A stretch of 64,000 nucleotides of DNA, taken from the NCBI GenBank assembly GCA_964501925.1, contig CAZCTM010000007.1, positions 6,297 through 70,296 of the forward strand. Direction: 5' to 3'. The position numbers were made by a program, and so were the translations under genes. This document shows positions 25,333 through 34,602 of the stretch, piece by piece. Origin of the DNA: CAYLYU01 sp964501925. Lineage in GTDB: Bacteria > Pseudomonadota > Zetaproteobacteria > Mariprofundales > Mariprofundaceae. Position 1 is the first letter of the stretch, and every line of letters starts with the position of its first letter. Below the pieces are notes generated by a model. That model was not told the origin of the DNA, made no database searches, and saw only the letters and a program-made list of their open reading frames with translations.

Positions 25333-27186
25333 ATGATGGGTGAATTTTTTGGTGGTGCAACCCAGGCCTTTGTCACAGCCGTTCTGGTGGCGGTCATCAC
25401 CCAGGCTATTTCCAACCGTTTTCGCATGCCTCCCATCCTCTTCTGGCTGATCGCGGGCATGCTTCTCGGCCCTTACGGCCTGCATATCCTGCATGTGGAA
25501 GATCTCCAGCCGGCCCTGCACACGCTCATTGAACTTGGGCTGGCCATCATCCTGTTTGAAGGGGGACTGAATCTCAATTTAAGGGCGCTGAGAAAATATG
25601 GCAGCGTGGTCACTCGCCTGCTGGTGGCGGGCCCGCTGTTCACCATGCTCGTGGGTGGATGGGCGGTCCATGAGTTTACCGATCTCAACTGGTCGATGGC
25701 CCTCCTGTTTGGGGCCTTGGTCTCGGTCGGTGGACCGACCGTTATTCTCCCCATCGTGCGTCAGATCCAGCTGGACAAGAAGTTGCGTCACATCCTGACC
25801 AGTGAGGCCATGCTGATCGATGCTGCGGGTGCCATCCTCGCCATTGTCATGCTGCAGGTGGTCCTGGCACCCTCGCTCAGGCTTGAAGACACGGTGACCG
25901 ATCTTCTGTTCAAATTCCTGATCGGAGGCAGTGTCGGATGGCTGGGCGGATGGTTGCTCACCCGCTTTCTGTACAGCGACTGGCTGAGCGATCCGGAATT
26001 GCGTTCGATTGCCACACTGGCGGCAACCTGGGGCATCTTCATGCTGGCCGACAGTCTCAGCTCGCAGGCGGGTCTGCTGGCCGTTCTGGTCGCCGGCACA
26101 ACCCTGCAGCGTACGGACCTGCCGGACATTCAGCGCCTGAAGTTTTTCAAGGCCAGCCTGTCCGTGCTTCTGATCTCACTTCTCTTTGTTTTGCTGGCCG
26201 CCAATCTCAACCTCTCACTGATCGCCAGCCAGCTCTGGCCGGGACTGACCGTGTTTCTTCTCCTCTTCCTTGTCGCCCGCCCCCTTTCGGCCTTCGTTTC
26301 CAGCGTTGGATCAAACCTTTCCGCACCCCAGATCCTTTTTCTTTCCTGCATGGCCCCAAGGGGCGTCGTTGCTGCCGCCATCACCTCGCTGTTCAGCTGG
26401 ATCCTTGAGCAACAGGGGCATGCCGGCAGCGATATCCTGCAGGCCCTGGTCTACATCATGATCATCGTCTCGGTTCTCGTTTACGGTCTGCTGGCCTCCA
26501 CGCTGAGCCGCAAACTCGGTGTGGATGGAGCCAACGATCGTTCTCTGCTGATCATCGGTGGCGGTCAGATGGGTGCGGAGCTGGGCAGGATCTTTGCCGA
26601 GGATCGCGAGGTCAGCTTTCTCGATCTGAACGAGGAGGTGGTCAGCAAGCTGCAGCGGGCCGGCTACAAGGCATATCAGGGCAATGCCCTGGACCCGATC
26701 TTCCTTGACATCGCTCACGCCGAGGATGCCAGCGCCATCATCGTCATGACCGGATCATCCGATCACAACCTGCTCATCGCCCAACTGGTCCACCATGAAT
26801 TCCACGTCAGGGAGATCTACGTGGCCCTGCAGGAAGGGGATGAAACCAAACACATCCGCATGATGAAACAGCTGCAGGCCAAACGCCTGTTCGGAAAGCC
26901 GTATCACTTCACCTACTGGAATGATCAGGCCTACCGTAAGCGGCTTGTGTACGAGGTTCTCCTTGTCGAGGAAGACTCCGGGCTTGTCGGCCTTCGTCTG
27001 GCTGACACAAGAATCCCCCATGGCGTGCAGCCTCTTGCCATCATGAGGGAGGGACAGTTCCATATCGCGCATGACGATTTTCAGCTGGCAGCCGGCGATA
27101 ACATCTGGCTGTTGCTCCGTCCCGAACGCATCCAGGAAGGAGAACACCTTATCCTCCCACCTGAACCGAGCGAACAGGCGGGGTGA
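25333..27186 (+). CDS. CPA-family cation:proton antiporter with TrkA domains
   Basis: 617 residues. About 12 membrane helices fill residues 1-390, with the transport-site helices GALVSVGGPTVILPIV and SEAMLIDAAGAI (the conserved Asp). Residues about 400-515 are a TrkA-N/RCK nucleotide-binding domain (LLIIGGGQMGAELGR, FLDLNEEVVSKLQRAG) and 530-610 a TrkA-C domain. Likely exchanges Na+ or K+ for H+ at the inner membrane under nucleotide control. Two adjacent ATGs at 25333 and 25336. Possibly relevant to the TrkAH system nearby. Confidence 0.88.
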   Translation: MMGEFFGGATQAFVTAVLVAVITQAISNRFRMPPILFWLIAGMLLGPYGLHILHVEDLQPALHTLIELGLAIILFEGGLNLNLRALRKYGSVVTRLLVAGPLFTMLVGGWAVHEFTDLNWSMALLFGALVSVGGPTVILPIVRQIQLDKKLRHILTSEAMLIDAAGAILAIVMLQVVLAPSLRLEDTVTDLLFKFLIGGSVGWLGGWLLTRFLYSDWLSDPELRSIATLAATWGIFMLADSLSSQAGLLAVLVAGTTLQRTDLPDIQRLKFFKASLSVLLISLLFVLLAANLNLSLIASQLWPGLTVFLLLFLVARPLSAFVSSVGSNLSAPQILFLSCMAPRGVVAAAITSLFSWILEQQGHAGSDILQALVYIMIIVSVLVYGLLASTLSRKLGVDGANDRSLLIIGGGQMGAELGRIFAEDREVSFLDLNEEVVSKLQRAGYKAYQGNALDPIFLDIAHAEDASAIIVMTGSSDHNLLIAQLVHHEFHVREIYVALQEGDETKHIRMMKQLQAKRLFGKPYHFTYWNDQAYRKRLVYEVLLVEEDSGLVGLRLADTRIPHGVQPLAIMREGQFHIAHDDFQLAAGDNIWLLLRPERIQEGEHLILPPEPSEQAG

Positions 27187-27194
27187 TTCATGAC

Positions 27195-27212
27195 CGGCAT
27201 TACGGAATGCCG
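27195..27212 (+). terminator. hairpin downstream of the antiporter gene
   Basis: Seven-bp arms CGGCATT and AATGCCG with a 4-nt loop, 8 bp after the stop codon. No T-tract follows, so it may be an RNA-stabilising hairpin or a factor-dependent end rather than a classical terminator. Confidence 0.4.
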
Positions 27213-27265
27213 ATATCCGAACCCGATGTGCGTGCCATGAAATTCCTTGGCATTCTCACCTGAAT

Positions 27266-27313
27266 ACACCATCATTGGAGTGTGAAATATATAAATAACA
27301 CCAATTGGATTGT
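27266..27313 (+). repeat. two similar dyads before/over the cysM start
   Basis: ACACCATCATTGGAGTGT (27266-27283) and ACACCAATTGGATTGT (27298-27313) share the pattern ACACCA...TTGGA.TGT, each roughly self-complementary, 32 bp apart start to start, in an AT-rich stretch. They look like paired operator sites; the second covers the proposed cysM start codon. The regulator is unknown. Confidence 0.45.
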
Positions 27314-28255
27314 ATTTTGAATGGCGTCCTTGACCTCATAGGCAACACCCCACAGGTCCGTCTCAGGCAAATCACCCGTCACCTGCCCGAAACCATCCGA
27401 ATCTACGGTAAACTGGAGCGATTCAATCCCGGAGGGTCGGTCAAGGACAGGCCGGTCAAGTGGATGCTCCTGGACGGGATCAAACGCGGGCTGCTCTCTC
27501 CGGACAAGATCATCCTGGACTCAACATCCGGGAATACGGGTATCGCGCTGGCCATGGCCGGTGCTGTTCTGGGTTTCCGCGTCCGCCTTGTGATGCCCGG
27601 CAATGTCTCGGATGAACGCAAGCGGATCTGCCGCGCCTTCGGGGCGGAGATCCTCTATTCCGACCCGCTTGAGGGCTCGGATGGTGCCATTCTGTACTGT
27701 CAGGAGCTTTACGAGTCTGAGCCGGAAATCTATTTCAAGCCGGACCAGTACAACAATCCGCTCAATCCGAAGGCCCACGAGGAATCGACCGGTCCGGAGA
27801 TCTGGCGGGACACCAAAGGCCGGATCACCCATTTCGTAGCCTCCCTGGGAACGTGCGGCACACTGGTCGGTACAGCCCGTTACCTGAAAAGGGTGAAACC
27901 GGACATTAACATCATCGCGGCGGAACCGGATTCCCCCTTTCATGGCATCGAGGGTCTGAAACACATCGAATCCAGCATTGTTCCGGGTATCTATGATGCC
28001 TCCATGCTTGATGAGAAGATGGGTATCCGTACCGAGGAGGCCTATACGCTGACCCAGCGTCTCGCCCGTGAGGAAGGCATTCTTGCAGGCCAGTCGAGTG
28101 GCTGTTCCCTGGCCGCCGCATTGCGGGTTGCCGAAAGGCTGGCCGGGACCGGCAAAGCCGGGGAAATCGTGGTCATCTTTCCGGATGGCGGAGAAAAATA
28201 CCTTTCCACCACGGTCTTTGCCGACAACCGGGTCGGCTTTGCAGAAGGTATCTAG
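27305..28255 (+). CDS. cysM: cysteine synthase / O-acetylserine sulfhydrylase (CysM type)
   Basis: PLP enzyme making cysteine from O-acetylserine and sulfide or thiosulfate. 316 residues: GNTPQVRLRQ, the PLP Lys in NPGGSVKDRP, STSGNTGIALAMAG, and the phosphate-binding loop SLGTCGTLVG, with GQSSGCS near the C-terminus. An in-frame TAA at 27296-27298 blocks extension and there is no in-frame ATG before the core, so it must start at a TTG (27305, or 27317 giving MNGVLDLIGNTP). No good ribosome site is visible, suggesting weak or leaderless translation. Pairs functionally with cysE. Confidence 0.88.
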   Translation: MDCILNGVLDLIGNTPQVRLRQITRHLPETIRIYGKLERFNPGGSVKDRPVKWMLLDGIKRGLLSPDKIILDSTSGNTGIALAMAGAVLGFRVRLVMPGNVSDERKRICRAFGAEILYSDPLEGSDGAILYCQELYESEPEIYFKPDQYNNPLNPKAHEESTGPEIWRDTKGRITHFVASLGTCGTLVGTARYLKRVKPDINIIAAEPDSPFHGIEGLKHIESSIVPGIYDASMLDEKMGIRTEEAYTLTQRLAREEGILAGQSSGCSLAAALRVAERLAGTGKAGEIVVIFPDGGEKYLSTTVFADNRVGFAEGI

Positions 28256-28259
28256 AGCC

Positions 28260-29699
28260 CTATCTTCGCCAGAATTCCGGCACCAGCAGCACAAAGAAGG
28301 TAAAGATCTCCAGGCGCCCGAGGATCATGCCAAAAAGCAGGGCGCTCTTGCCCGCATCCGGGAGGGAGGCATAGGTCGATGCCGGCCCGACATCGCCAAA
28401 ACCCGGCCCCGTGTTGGTGATGCATGCCGCAGCGGCGGAAAGCGCGGTCAGCATGTCAACACCGCTGAAAGCGACCAGTGTGGCAATAATAACGTAACAC
28501 ACAATGTAGAGGACGAAGAATCCCCAGAGGGCCTGCACAACATTGTCCTGCAGGCTTTTGTCGCCCATCTTTACCTGGATAATGGCATGGGGATGAATCA
28601 GTCGGCGTATCTCACGCATCCCCTGCCTGAACAGCAGCATGGCCCGGACCACCTTCATGCCGCCACCGGTTGATCCGGCGCAGGCCCCCACAAACATGGC
28701 AATGAACAGCAACAGGCTGGTTCCCGTTGGCCACAGGGCATAATCGCTGACGGAATAGCCAGTGGTGGTCACGATGGACACCGTGTTGAAGATCGCCTCT
28801 TCCAGGGTTCCCGTACCGGAGGCCAGGACCACGGCACTGATCAAGACCAGAAGGCTTCCCATCCACTTCACATAGGAACGGAACTCCTCATCCCTCAGAT
28901 AAACGGAGGGGGAAAGGCCGCGTCTGAGGGCCGCAAAATGAAGGGTGAAGTTAATGCCAGCCAGAAACATGAAGAAGACCACAAGTCCCCGTATCAGGCG
29001 TGAATCGAAATAACCGATGCTGGCATCATGGGTGGAAAATCCCCCGATGGCCACGGTGCACATGGCATGGTTGATGGCATCAAACCAGCCCATGCCCGCA
29101 AGCCAGAAGGAGACCGCCGCAATAATGGTCAGGGCCAGATAGATATACCAGAGAACCTTGGCTGTTTCGGTGACACGCGAGGTTAGCTTGTCCTTGATCG
29201 GACCGGGGGTTTCGGCCCGGAAGAGCTGCATGCCGCCAATGCCCAGAAGGGGCATGACCGCAACGGCCAGCAGGATGATACCCATGCCGCCAAGCCATTC
29301 CTGCATGGATCGCCAAAAAAGAATGGACGGTGGCAGGTGGTCGAGATTGCTCAGTATGGTGGCCCCGGTCGTGGTCAGACCGGAGGTGGACTCGAAGAGG
29401 CCGTCGATCAGCTTATCGCAGGTGCCTGTGACCCAGAATGGTATGGCTCCAAGAATCGACAATGCGCTCCAGGCCATGGCTACGATAAGAAATCCGTCCC
29501 GGTGGGAAAGCTGGGCGGGGGCGACCCCCGTGGTACGCATCATGAGCAGCCCGAGCAGGGAAACAATGCAGCCGGAGAGAATAAACTGGTGCGTATGCCC
29601 CGCCTTGAAGTACAGGGAGACGGCGGCAGGAAGAAGCATGCTGGAACCAAACAGGGCAATCAGAATCCCCAGCGTCCAGATCACACCATGAGCGTGCAT
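28260..29699 (-). CDS. trkH: Trk potassium uptake channel subunit TrkH
   Basis: 479 residues, four repeated M1-P-M2 channel motifs with filter loops such as STSGLTTTGAT, MCTVAIGGFST, STGGGMKVVRA and TNTGPGFGDVG. Inner membrane pore subunit for K+ uptake, gated by TrkA. Last gene of the DUF4390-ntrY-ntrX-trkA-trkH run, 9 bp after trkA, and converging with cysM 4 bp away. Confidence 0.96.
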   Translation of the reverse strand: MHAHGVIWTLGILIALFGSSMLLPAAVSLYFKAGHTHQFILSGCIVSLLGLLMMRTTGVAPAQLSHRDGFLIVAMAWSALSILGAIPFWVTGTCDKLIDGLFESTSGLTTTGATILSNLDHLPPSILFWRSMQEWLGGMGIILLAVAVMPLLGIGGMQLFRAETPGPIKDKLTSRVTETAKVLWYIYLALTIIAAVSFWLAGMGWFDAINHAMCTVAIGGFSTHDASIGYFDSRLIRGLVVFFMFLAGINFTLHFAALRRGLSPSVYLRDEEFRSYVKWMGSLLVLISAVVLASGTGTLEEAIFNTVSIVTTTGYSVSDYALWPTGTSLLLFIAMFVGACAGSTGGGMKVVRAMLLFRQGMREIRRLIHPHAIIQVKMGDKSLQDNVVQALWGFFVLYIVCYVIIATLVAFSGVDMLTALSAAAACITNTGPGFGDVGPASTYASLPDAGKSALLFGMILGRLEIFTFFVLLVPEFWRR

Positions 29700-29708
29700 G
29701 GATTGCGC

Positions 29709-31076
29709 CTAGAAAAATTCCAGATGGACTTCAAACAACCGTTCGATGGCCTGGGTCGACGCACTGGCTGTCACCATCAAAACATGATCATGAGGCTTGA
29801 TACGTGTCTCGCCATTCGGAATGATTACCTCCTCCCCCCTCACGAGGGCGGCCACCACCGTATCGGCCGGAAATTCCAGCTCGCTTAAGGGAACATTGAT
29901 CACATCGCTGGTTTCGAGTGCTTCGGCCTCGATCACCTCCAGGCTTCCATCCCCCAGCGAGGAAATGCCCAGGACACGCCCCTTTCGGATATGTCGCAGA
30001 ATGGAGGAAACCGTGGTCAGGCGGGGGGAGACCGTGACATCCAGGCCAATCTGCTGAACCAGATCGGTGTAAATGTGCCGGTTCACCAGGGTGACAATCT
30101 GCGGAACCATGTACTTCTTGGCGATGAGACTGGCCAGGATATTGGATTCATCATCATTGGTCAGGGCCAGAAGAACATCCATCTCATGGATGTTTTCCTC
30201 CTCAAGCAGCTCCCGGTCCAGGGCATCGCCAAAGATTACCACGCTCTTGTTCAGCCGGTCCGCCAGCCATTCGGCCCGTTTGCGATTATGCTCGATGATC
30301 TTGAGGAGAACACCGGTCTTCTCCAGTTCCTGGGCTACGATGAAGCCGACATTGCCGCCACCAACCATCATCACATGATCATGCTTGCTCTGGCTTTCCA
30401 TGCCCACCTTCTTCAGAAAGGCCGGCAGCTGTTTCTTCTCAACCGCGATATAGATGTTGTCCCCCGCGAGAATCATGGTGTCGCCCTTGGGGATACGCCA
30501 CTTGCCGCCCCGTCCGAGGGCAACCACATACATCCGGACATCACCCATGACGTCGCCAAGCTCCGTCAGGTTCAGGCCGGCCAGGAGGCTCTTGGGCGCG
30601 ACCTTCAGACCCAGAAGCTGTACCTTGCCATTGGCGAATTCCTGGGCGTCCAGCGCAGAGGCCACCTGGATACGCTTGAGCACTGCCATGGCCGCCTCGC
30701 GCTCGGGTGAGATGATCCGGTCGATGGGCATGTCATCCCGGCCAAACAGCTTGCTTGCGTTGACATACTCCTGGTTGCGTACACGGGCCATCTTGGTGGG
30801 TACCTTGAACATGGAATGTGCCACCTGACAGGCGATCATGTTGACCTCATCATTCACCGTGGCGGCAATCAGCAGATCGGCGCTCTCCGCCCCGGCCTGT
30901 TCCAGAACACTCGGATAGGCACCATGCCCCAGAACCGTGCGAACATCCATGGTGTCCGCAACCCGGATCAGACGCTCTTCATCGGTATCCACAACCACCA
31001 CATTATTGCCTTCCGTGGCCAGGCGCTGTGCGATGTGGAAACCGACCTCGCCGGCTCCGAGGATGAGTACATTCAT
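29709..31076 (-). CDS. trkA: Trk potassium uptake regulatory protein TrkA
   Basis: 455 residues of duplicated RCK architecture: TrkA-N (MNVLILGAGEVGFHIAQRL, binding NAD(H)), TrkA-C, a second TrkA-N (MMVGGGNVGFIVAQELE) and a second TrkA-C. Cytosolic gating ring for TrkH. Its ATG overlaps the ntrX stop by 4 bp, tying K+ uptake to the two-component genes. Confidence 0.97.
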   Translation of the reverse strand: MNVLILGAGEVGFHIAQRLATEGNNVVVVDTDEERLIRVADTMDVRTVLGHGAYPSVLEQAGAESADLLIAATVNDEVNMIACQVAHSMFKVPTKMARVRNQEYVNASKLFGRDDMPIDRIISPEREAAMAVLKRIQVASALDAQEFANGKVQLLGLKVAPKSLLAGLNLTELGDVMGDVRMYVVALGRGGKWRIPKGDTMILAGDNIYIAVEKKQLPAFLKKVGMESQSKHDHVMMVGGGNVGFIVAQELEKTGVLLKIIEHNRKRAEWLADRLNKSVVIFGDALDRELLEEENIHEMDVLLALTNDDESNILASLIAKKYMVPQIVTLVNRHIYTDLVQQIGLDVTVSPRLTTVSSILRHIRKGRVLGISSLGDGSLEVIEAEALETSDVINVPLSELEFPADTVVAALVRGEEVIIPNGETRIKPHDHVLMVTASASTQAIERLFEVHLEFF

Positions 31077-32440
31077 GATGATTTCCCTTTGAGCACGGAG
31101 AGTCCGAAGCTCTTGATTTTGCGGTGAAGCTGGCTGCGCTCCATGCCGATATCTTCCGCGGTCTTGCTGATGTTCCAGTGGTGCTTCTTGAGATGATAGA
31201 TCAGGAAATTGCGCTCGAAGAGCTCTTTCGCGGTGTGGAAGCTCTGCGTATGCTCTATGGCCGAAATCGCCGCCGCCTTGTCCAGAGGCAGCATGTCCTC
31301 CACACCAATTTCCTGTCCTGACTGAAGGATATGGCTTCGCTCAATGTAATTCTTCAGCTCGCGGACATTGCCGGGCCATGAGTAGTTCTGCATCCGGGCA
31401 ATTGCCTCCTCGGTAAAGCTCACGGGTTCACCACCCAGAATCTTTGCCTGTTCCACGGCATGGATCCTGACCAGTTCAGGAATATCTTCCGCCAGCTCAC
31501 GCAGAGGCGGCATGTGGATGCTGACCACATTCAGCCGGTAATAGAAATCCTCGCGCAGGCGCCCGATCTGCAGGGCCGCCTCCAGATCCTGGGTGCTTGC
31601 GGCAATCAGACGAACATCCACGGGAATCATTTGCGGGTTGCCGATCCGCTGGACCCCTCGTTCCTGGAGAACCCGCAGGATCTTCGCCTGTGTCAACTGA
31701 CTCAGCTCGGCAATCTCATCAAAAAAGAGTGTGCCGCCGCTGGCCGCCTCAAAGCGACCACGCTGCATATGCAAGGCCCCGGGGAATGCCCCCTTCTCGT
31801 GACCAAAAAGCTCGGAGTCCAGCCTTGCCTCGGGGATGCTGGCCGTATTGACCTCCACGAATGGTCCCTCGCTCCGCTTTGAAAAATGATGAAGCATCCT
31901 TGCGGCAACCGACTTTCCTGTCCCGTGCTCACCAATGATCAGCACGGGAGCCTCGGTCTTCGCCAGACGCTGAATCAGGCGCTTGACCTCCCGGATTGCC
32001 TTGCTTTCACCAATAAGCTCATGTCGTGTTCGCTGATCAATGTTCTGTTTCAGCTCGATGTTTTCACGCCTGAGCCTGCTCTTCTCAACGGCGTTACGGG
32101 TCAGGATGAGCAGACGTTCGGAAGACAGGGGCTTCTCGATGAAGTCAAAGGCCCCCTGCCGGGTGGCTCGAACCGCCGTATCGATCGTGGCATGACCGGA
32201 CATCATCACCACGGGAATCTCGGCATCAAGCTGTTTTAGCCGTGACAGGGTCTCAAGGCCATCGATCCCGGGAAGCCAGATATCCAGCAGAACGCAATCC
32301 GGCGGGTTCTTGCGGAATCGGGCCACGGCCTCCTCGCCCGAGGCTGCGCAATCAATGATGTAACCCTCATCTTCAAACAGGCCTCGCAGAGATTCGCGAA
32401 TGGGCTCTTCATCATCAACAATCAATATCCGGCCACTCAT
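31073..32440 (-). CDS. ntrX: NtrX-like response regulator with altered sigma-54 contact loop
   Basis: 455 residues: receiver domain with phospho-acceptor Asp53 (LLDIWLPG), AAA+ domain with Walker A GEHGTGKS and Walker B GTLFFDEIAE, and a Fis-type HTH (NISKTAEDIGMERSQLHRKI). The sigma-54 contact loop reads GAFPGA (Pro220, codon 31781-31783) in place of GAFTGA; the Thr is important for sigma-54 interaction in NtrC-type activators. It may therefore activate poorly or act as a repressor. Starts within the ntrY stop (ATGA). Confidence 0.92.
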   Translation of the reverse strand: MSGRILIVDDEEPIRESLRGLFEDEGYIIDCAASGEEAVARFRKNPPDCVLLDIWLPGIDGLETLSRLKQLDAEIPVVMMSGHATIDTAVRATRQGAFDFIEKPLSSERLLILTRNAVEKSRLRRENIELKQNIDQRTRHELIGESKAIREVKRLIQRLAKTEAPVLIIGEHGTGKSVAARMLHHFSKRSEGPFVEVNTASIPEARLDSELFGHEKGAFPGALHMQRGRFEAASGGTLFFDEIAELSQLTQAKILRVLQERGVQRIGNPQMIPVDVRLIAASTQDLEAALQIGRLREDFYYRLNVVSIHMPPLRELAEDIPELVRIHAVEQAKILGGEPVSFTEEAIARMQNYSWPGNVRELKNYIERSHILQSGQEIGVEDMLPLDKAAAISAIEHTQSFHTAKELFERNFLIYHLKKHHWNISKTAEDIGMERSQLHRKIKSFGLSVLKGKSS

Positions 32441-34602
32441 TTATCCTCCATGGGTTGACTCTGAATATACAACCGAAGACAGAACTCGGTGGGCTTGGCG
32501 GGCGATAATAGCAAAAGTTCACCGCCATGTTCTTCCGCGATGCGTTTGGCGATGGCAAGTCCCAAACCCGAACCCTGCTCCTTGGTCGAGAAATAAGGTT
32601 CGAACAGATGCTCCACGTTTTCCGACGGGATCCCCTCACCGTAATCCAGGACGTGGAATTCAATGGTCTTTTCCCCTTCGGTAACATACAGGCGGACAGC
32701 CGATCCGTCTGTGGTGGCGGCCACAGCATTCTCAAGGAGATTGATCAGTGCCTGCTTGATCTGGTCCGGGTCGCAGAGGCAGGTGGCCGGCTCGTCCGGC
32801 AACCTGACTTCCACCCTTTCATAGGAGGTATACAGGTGCCTCATCTCCTTCAGGATCTCATCCACGGACGTTTCTCGCAGACGCGGCTTGGGAAGCCGTG
32901 CCAGGGTGGAGAAGTCATTGATCAGTCTCTGCAGGCGCTCGACCTGGCCGATAATCGTCACGGTACAGGTATCGAACACATCCGGGGCCGACACCTGCGT
33001 TCGGAAACGCCTCTGCAAACGCTCCGCAGCCAGCTTGATCGGGGTAAGGGGATTCTTGATTTCGTGGGCGAGACGGCGGGCAACCTCGGCCCAGGCCCGG
33101 TTTTTCTGCGCCTCGGCCAGGAAACTGACGTCATCGACCACAACGAGAAACCCCGACAGACCTGCCTGATCAGCCGAGCCAAGACGGGCGCCCCGGATCA
33201 GGATGTGGAAATTCTGTCTTCCGATCATCAGATCGAGTTCCCGTTGCAGATGCCCCTTGGGCTGTTCGCGCAATTCCTCGAGAAACTCACCGAGCAGGCG
33301 CAATCGCCCATGGCACAGGCGGCCAACCTGCCTGCCTACCTGCCAGCCGGAAGGAAGGGCCAGCAGCTTCTTCAGGGATTCGTTGAACAGGGTGATCTCG
33401 AACTGGGCATTGAGAAGAAGAACACCGGTTTGCAGATTGGCCAGCAGGGTCTCGAGGATGTACTGACGCTCCTGACTGCTTCGCAGCGCCTGCTGCTGCT
33501 TTTTCTGGGCATCCCTTAAGGCATGGTAGTTTTCCCGGAGACGCTGGGCCATGCGGTTGAACGACTCCACCAGGGAACCGAGCTCGTCCTGACTGCTGAC
33601 GGGGATAGTGACATTCAGATCACCGTCGGTGATTCGCTGCAGGGCCTGGGCCAGATCCCCTATGGGGCTGGTTAGCTTGCGTGCAAACAGCAGGGCAACC
33701 CAGCCGGAGACCAGCACGATCAGAAGGGTGACAATCAGCATGAGATCGGTGAACAACGCCTTGATAGACTGGCGATTCCGCTCCAGCTGACGGTAGGTCC
33801 TGTAATCCGCCTCAACGGCACGCGCGCTCTGGACCACGCCGGCTGGAAGCACCAGCTCGGCACGGAGGATTCCCACCACACCCTGCTTGCCCTTCAGGGC
33901 AGCGTAACCGATGGCCTTTTCCTTTCCCTCCTTCTTGACCAGTTCGGTGACCACCCTGCCGAGTGAGACCGCCAGCGTTGCGTACTGCCCCAGTTCCTCC
34001 GCCCTCAGCATGCTCAGGCCACTCTCATCCACACCGGCTAGCAGCCTCCGGTTGATATCGTAGATCTGGAGACGATGCCAGCCCTCCTTTTTCATGATGC
34101 GATTAAGGCGTTCGCTGAGCAGTGTGTAGTTTGCAGGTTCAAGCATGGCCTGGTAGAGATCCGGATCGTTCACGTAATTCGACAGCCCCAGCTCCAGGTC
34201 CGTTTCAACCCGGGAATAGAACCCGCGGGCCAGTGCCAGGGCCCGGTCCAGAAGGGTATCCACGCGCACATCGAACCATACATCCAGACCACGATCCACC
34301 ATCTGGCTGGAGGCAAACTGGAGAACCAGAGAGGGCACGAGCAGCATGCTCACAAGCGCAATGACCAGCTTGCTCCGCAGTCGCGAACCGGGTCTCCGTT
34401 CGCGCCGCTCCCGGATCAGGCGAAAACCGTGATGGATGGCAATCAGGGCGAGGAAAAGGATCAGGGCGATATTGATCCACTCCAGCAGGGCCCGGCTTCC
34501 CGAGGTGGCGGATTCCTCCGGCCAGAGGGCGGCCGCGGCGATCAGCATCGAGCCCCCGAACAGGACCGGCAGGAAACGAAGCAGATCCCCGTTTCGCTTC
34601 AT
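32437..34602 (-). CDS. ntrY: NtrY-like membrane sensor histidine kinase
   Basis: 721 residues: two or three N-terminal membrane helices, a large periplasmic sensor part, another membrane helix, HAMP (RKLTSPIGDLAQALQRIT), a PAS domain near 370-470, the HisKA phospho-site EVARRLAHEIKNPLTPIKL, and HATPase (EGIPSENVEHLFEP, GSGLGLAIAKRI). Start set at the ATG at 34602, which overlaps the DUF4390 stop (ATGA); the longer frame to 34647 lies inside that gene. NtrYX respond to nitrogen, redox or oxygen signals in other bacteria; the signal here is unknown. Confidence 0.93.
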   Translation of the reverse strand: MKRNGDLLRFLPVLFGGSMLIAAAALWPEESATSGSRALLEWINIALILFLALIAIHHGFRLIRERRERRPGSRLRSKLVIALVSMLLVPSLVLQFASSQMVDRGLDVWFDVRVDTLLDRALALARGFYSRVETDLELGLSNYVNDPDLYQAMLEPANYTLLSERLNRIMKKEGWHRLQIYDINRRLLAGVDESGLSMLRAEELGQYATLAVSLGRVVTELVKKEGKEKAIGYAALKGKQGVVGILRAELVLPAGVVQSARAVEADYRTYRQLERNRQSIKALFTDLMLIVTLLIVLVSGWVALLFARKLTSPIGDLAQALQRITDGDLNVTIPVSSQDELGSLVESFNRMAQRLRENYHALRDAQKKQQQALRSSQERQYILETLLANLQTGVLLLNAQFEITLFNESLKKLLALPSGWQVGRQVGRLCHGRLRLLGEFLEELREQPKGHLQRELDLMIGRQNFHILIRGARLGSADQAGLSGFLVVVDDVSFLAEAQKNRAWAEVARRLAHEIKNPLTPIKLAAERLQRRFRTQVSAPDVFDTCTVTIIGQVERLQRLINDFSTLARLPKPRLRETSVDEILKEMRHLYTSYERVEVRLPDEPATCLCDPDQIKQALINLLENAVAATTDGSAVRLYVTEGEKTIEFHVLDYGEGIPSENVEHLFEPYFSTKEQGSGLGLAIAKRIAEEHGGELLLLSPAKPTEFCLRLYIQSQPMEDK

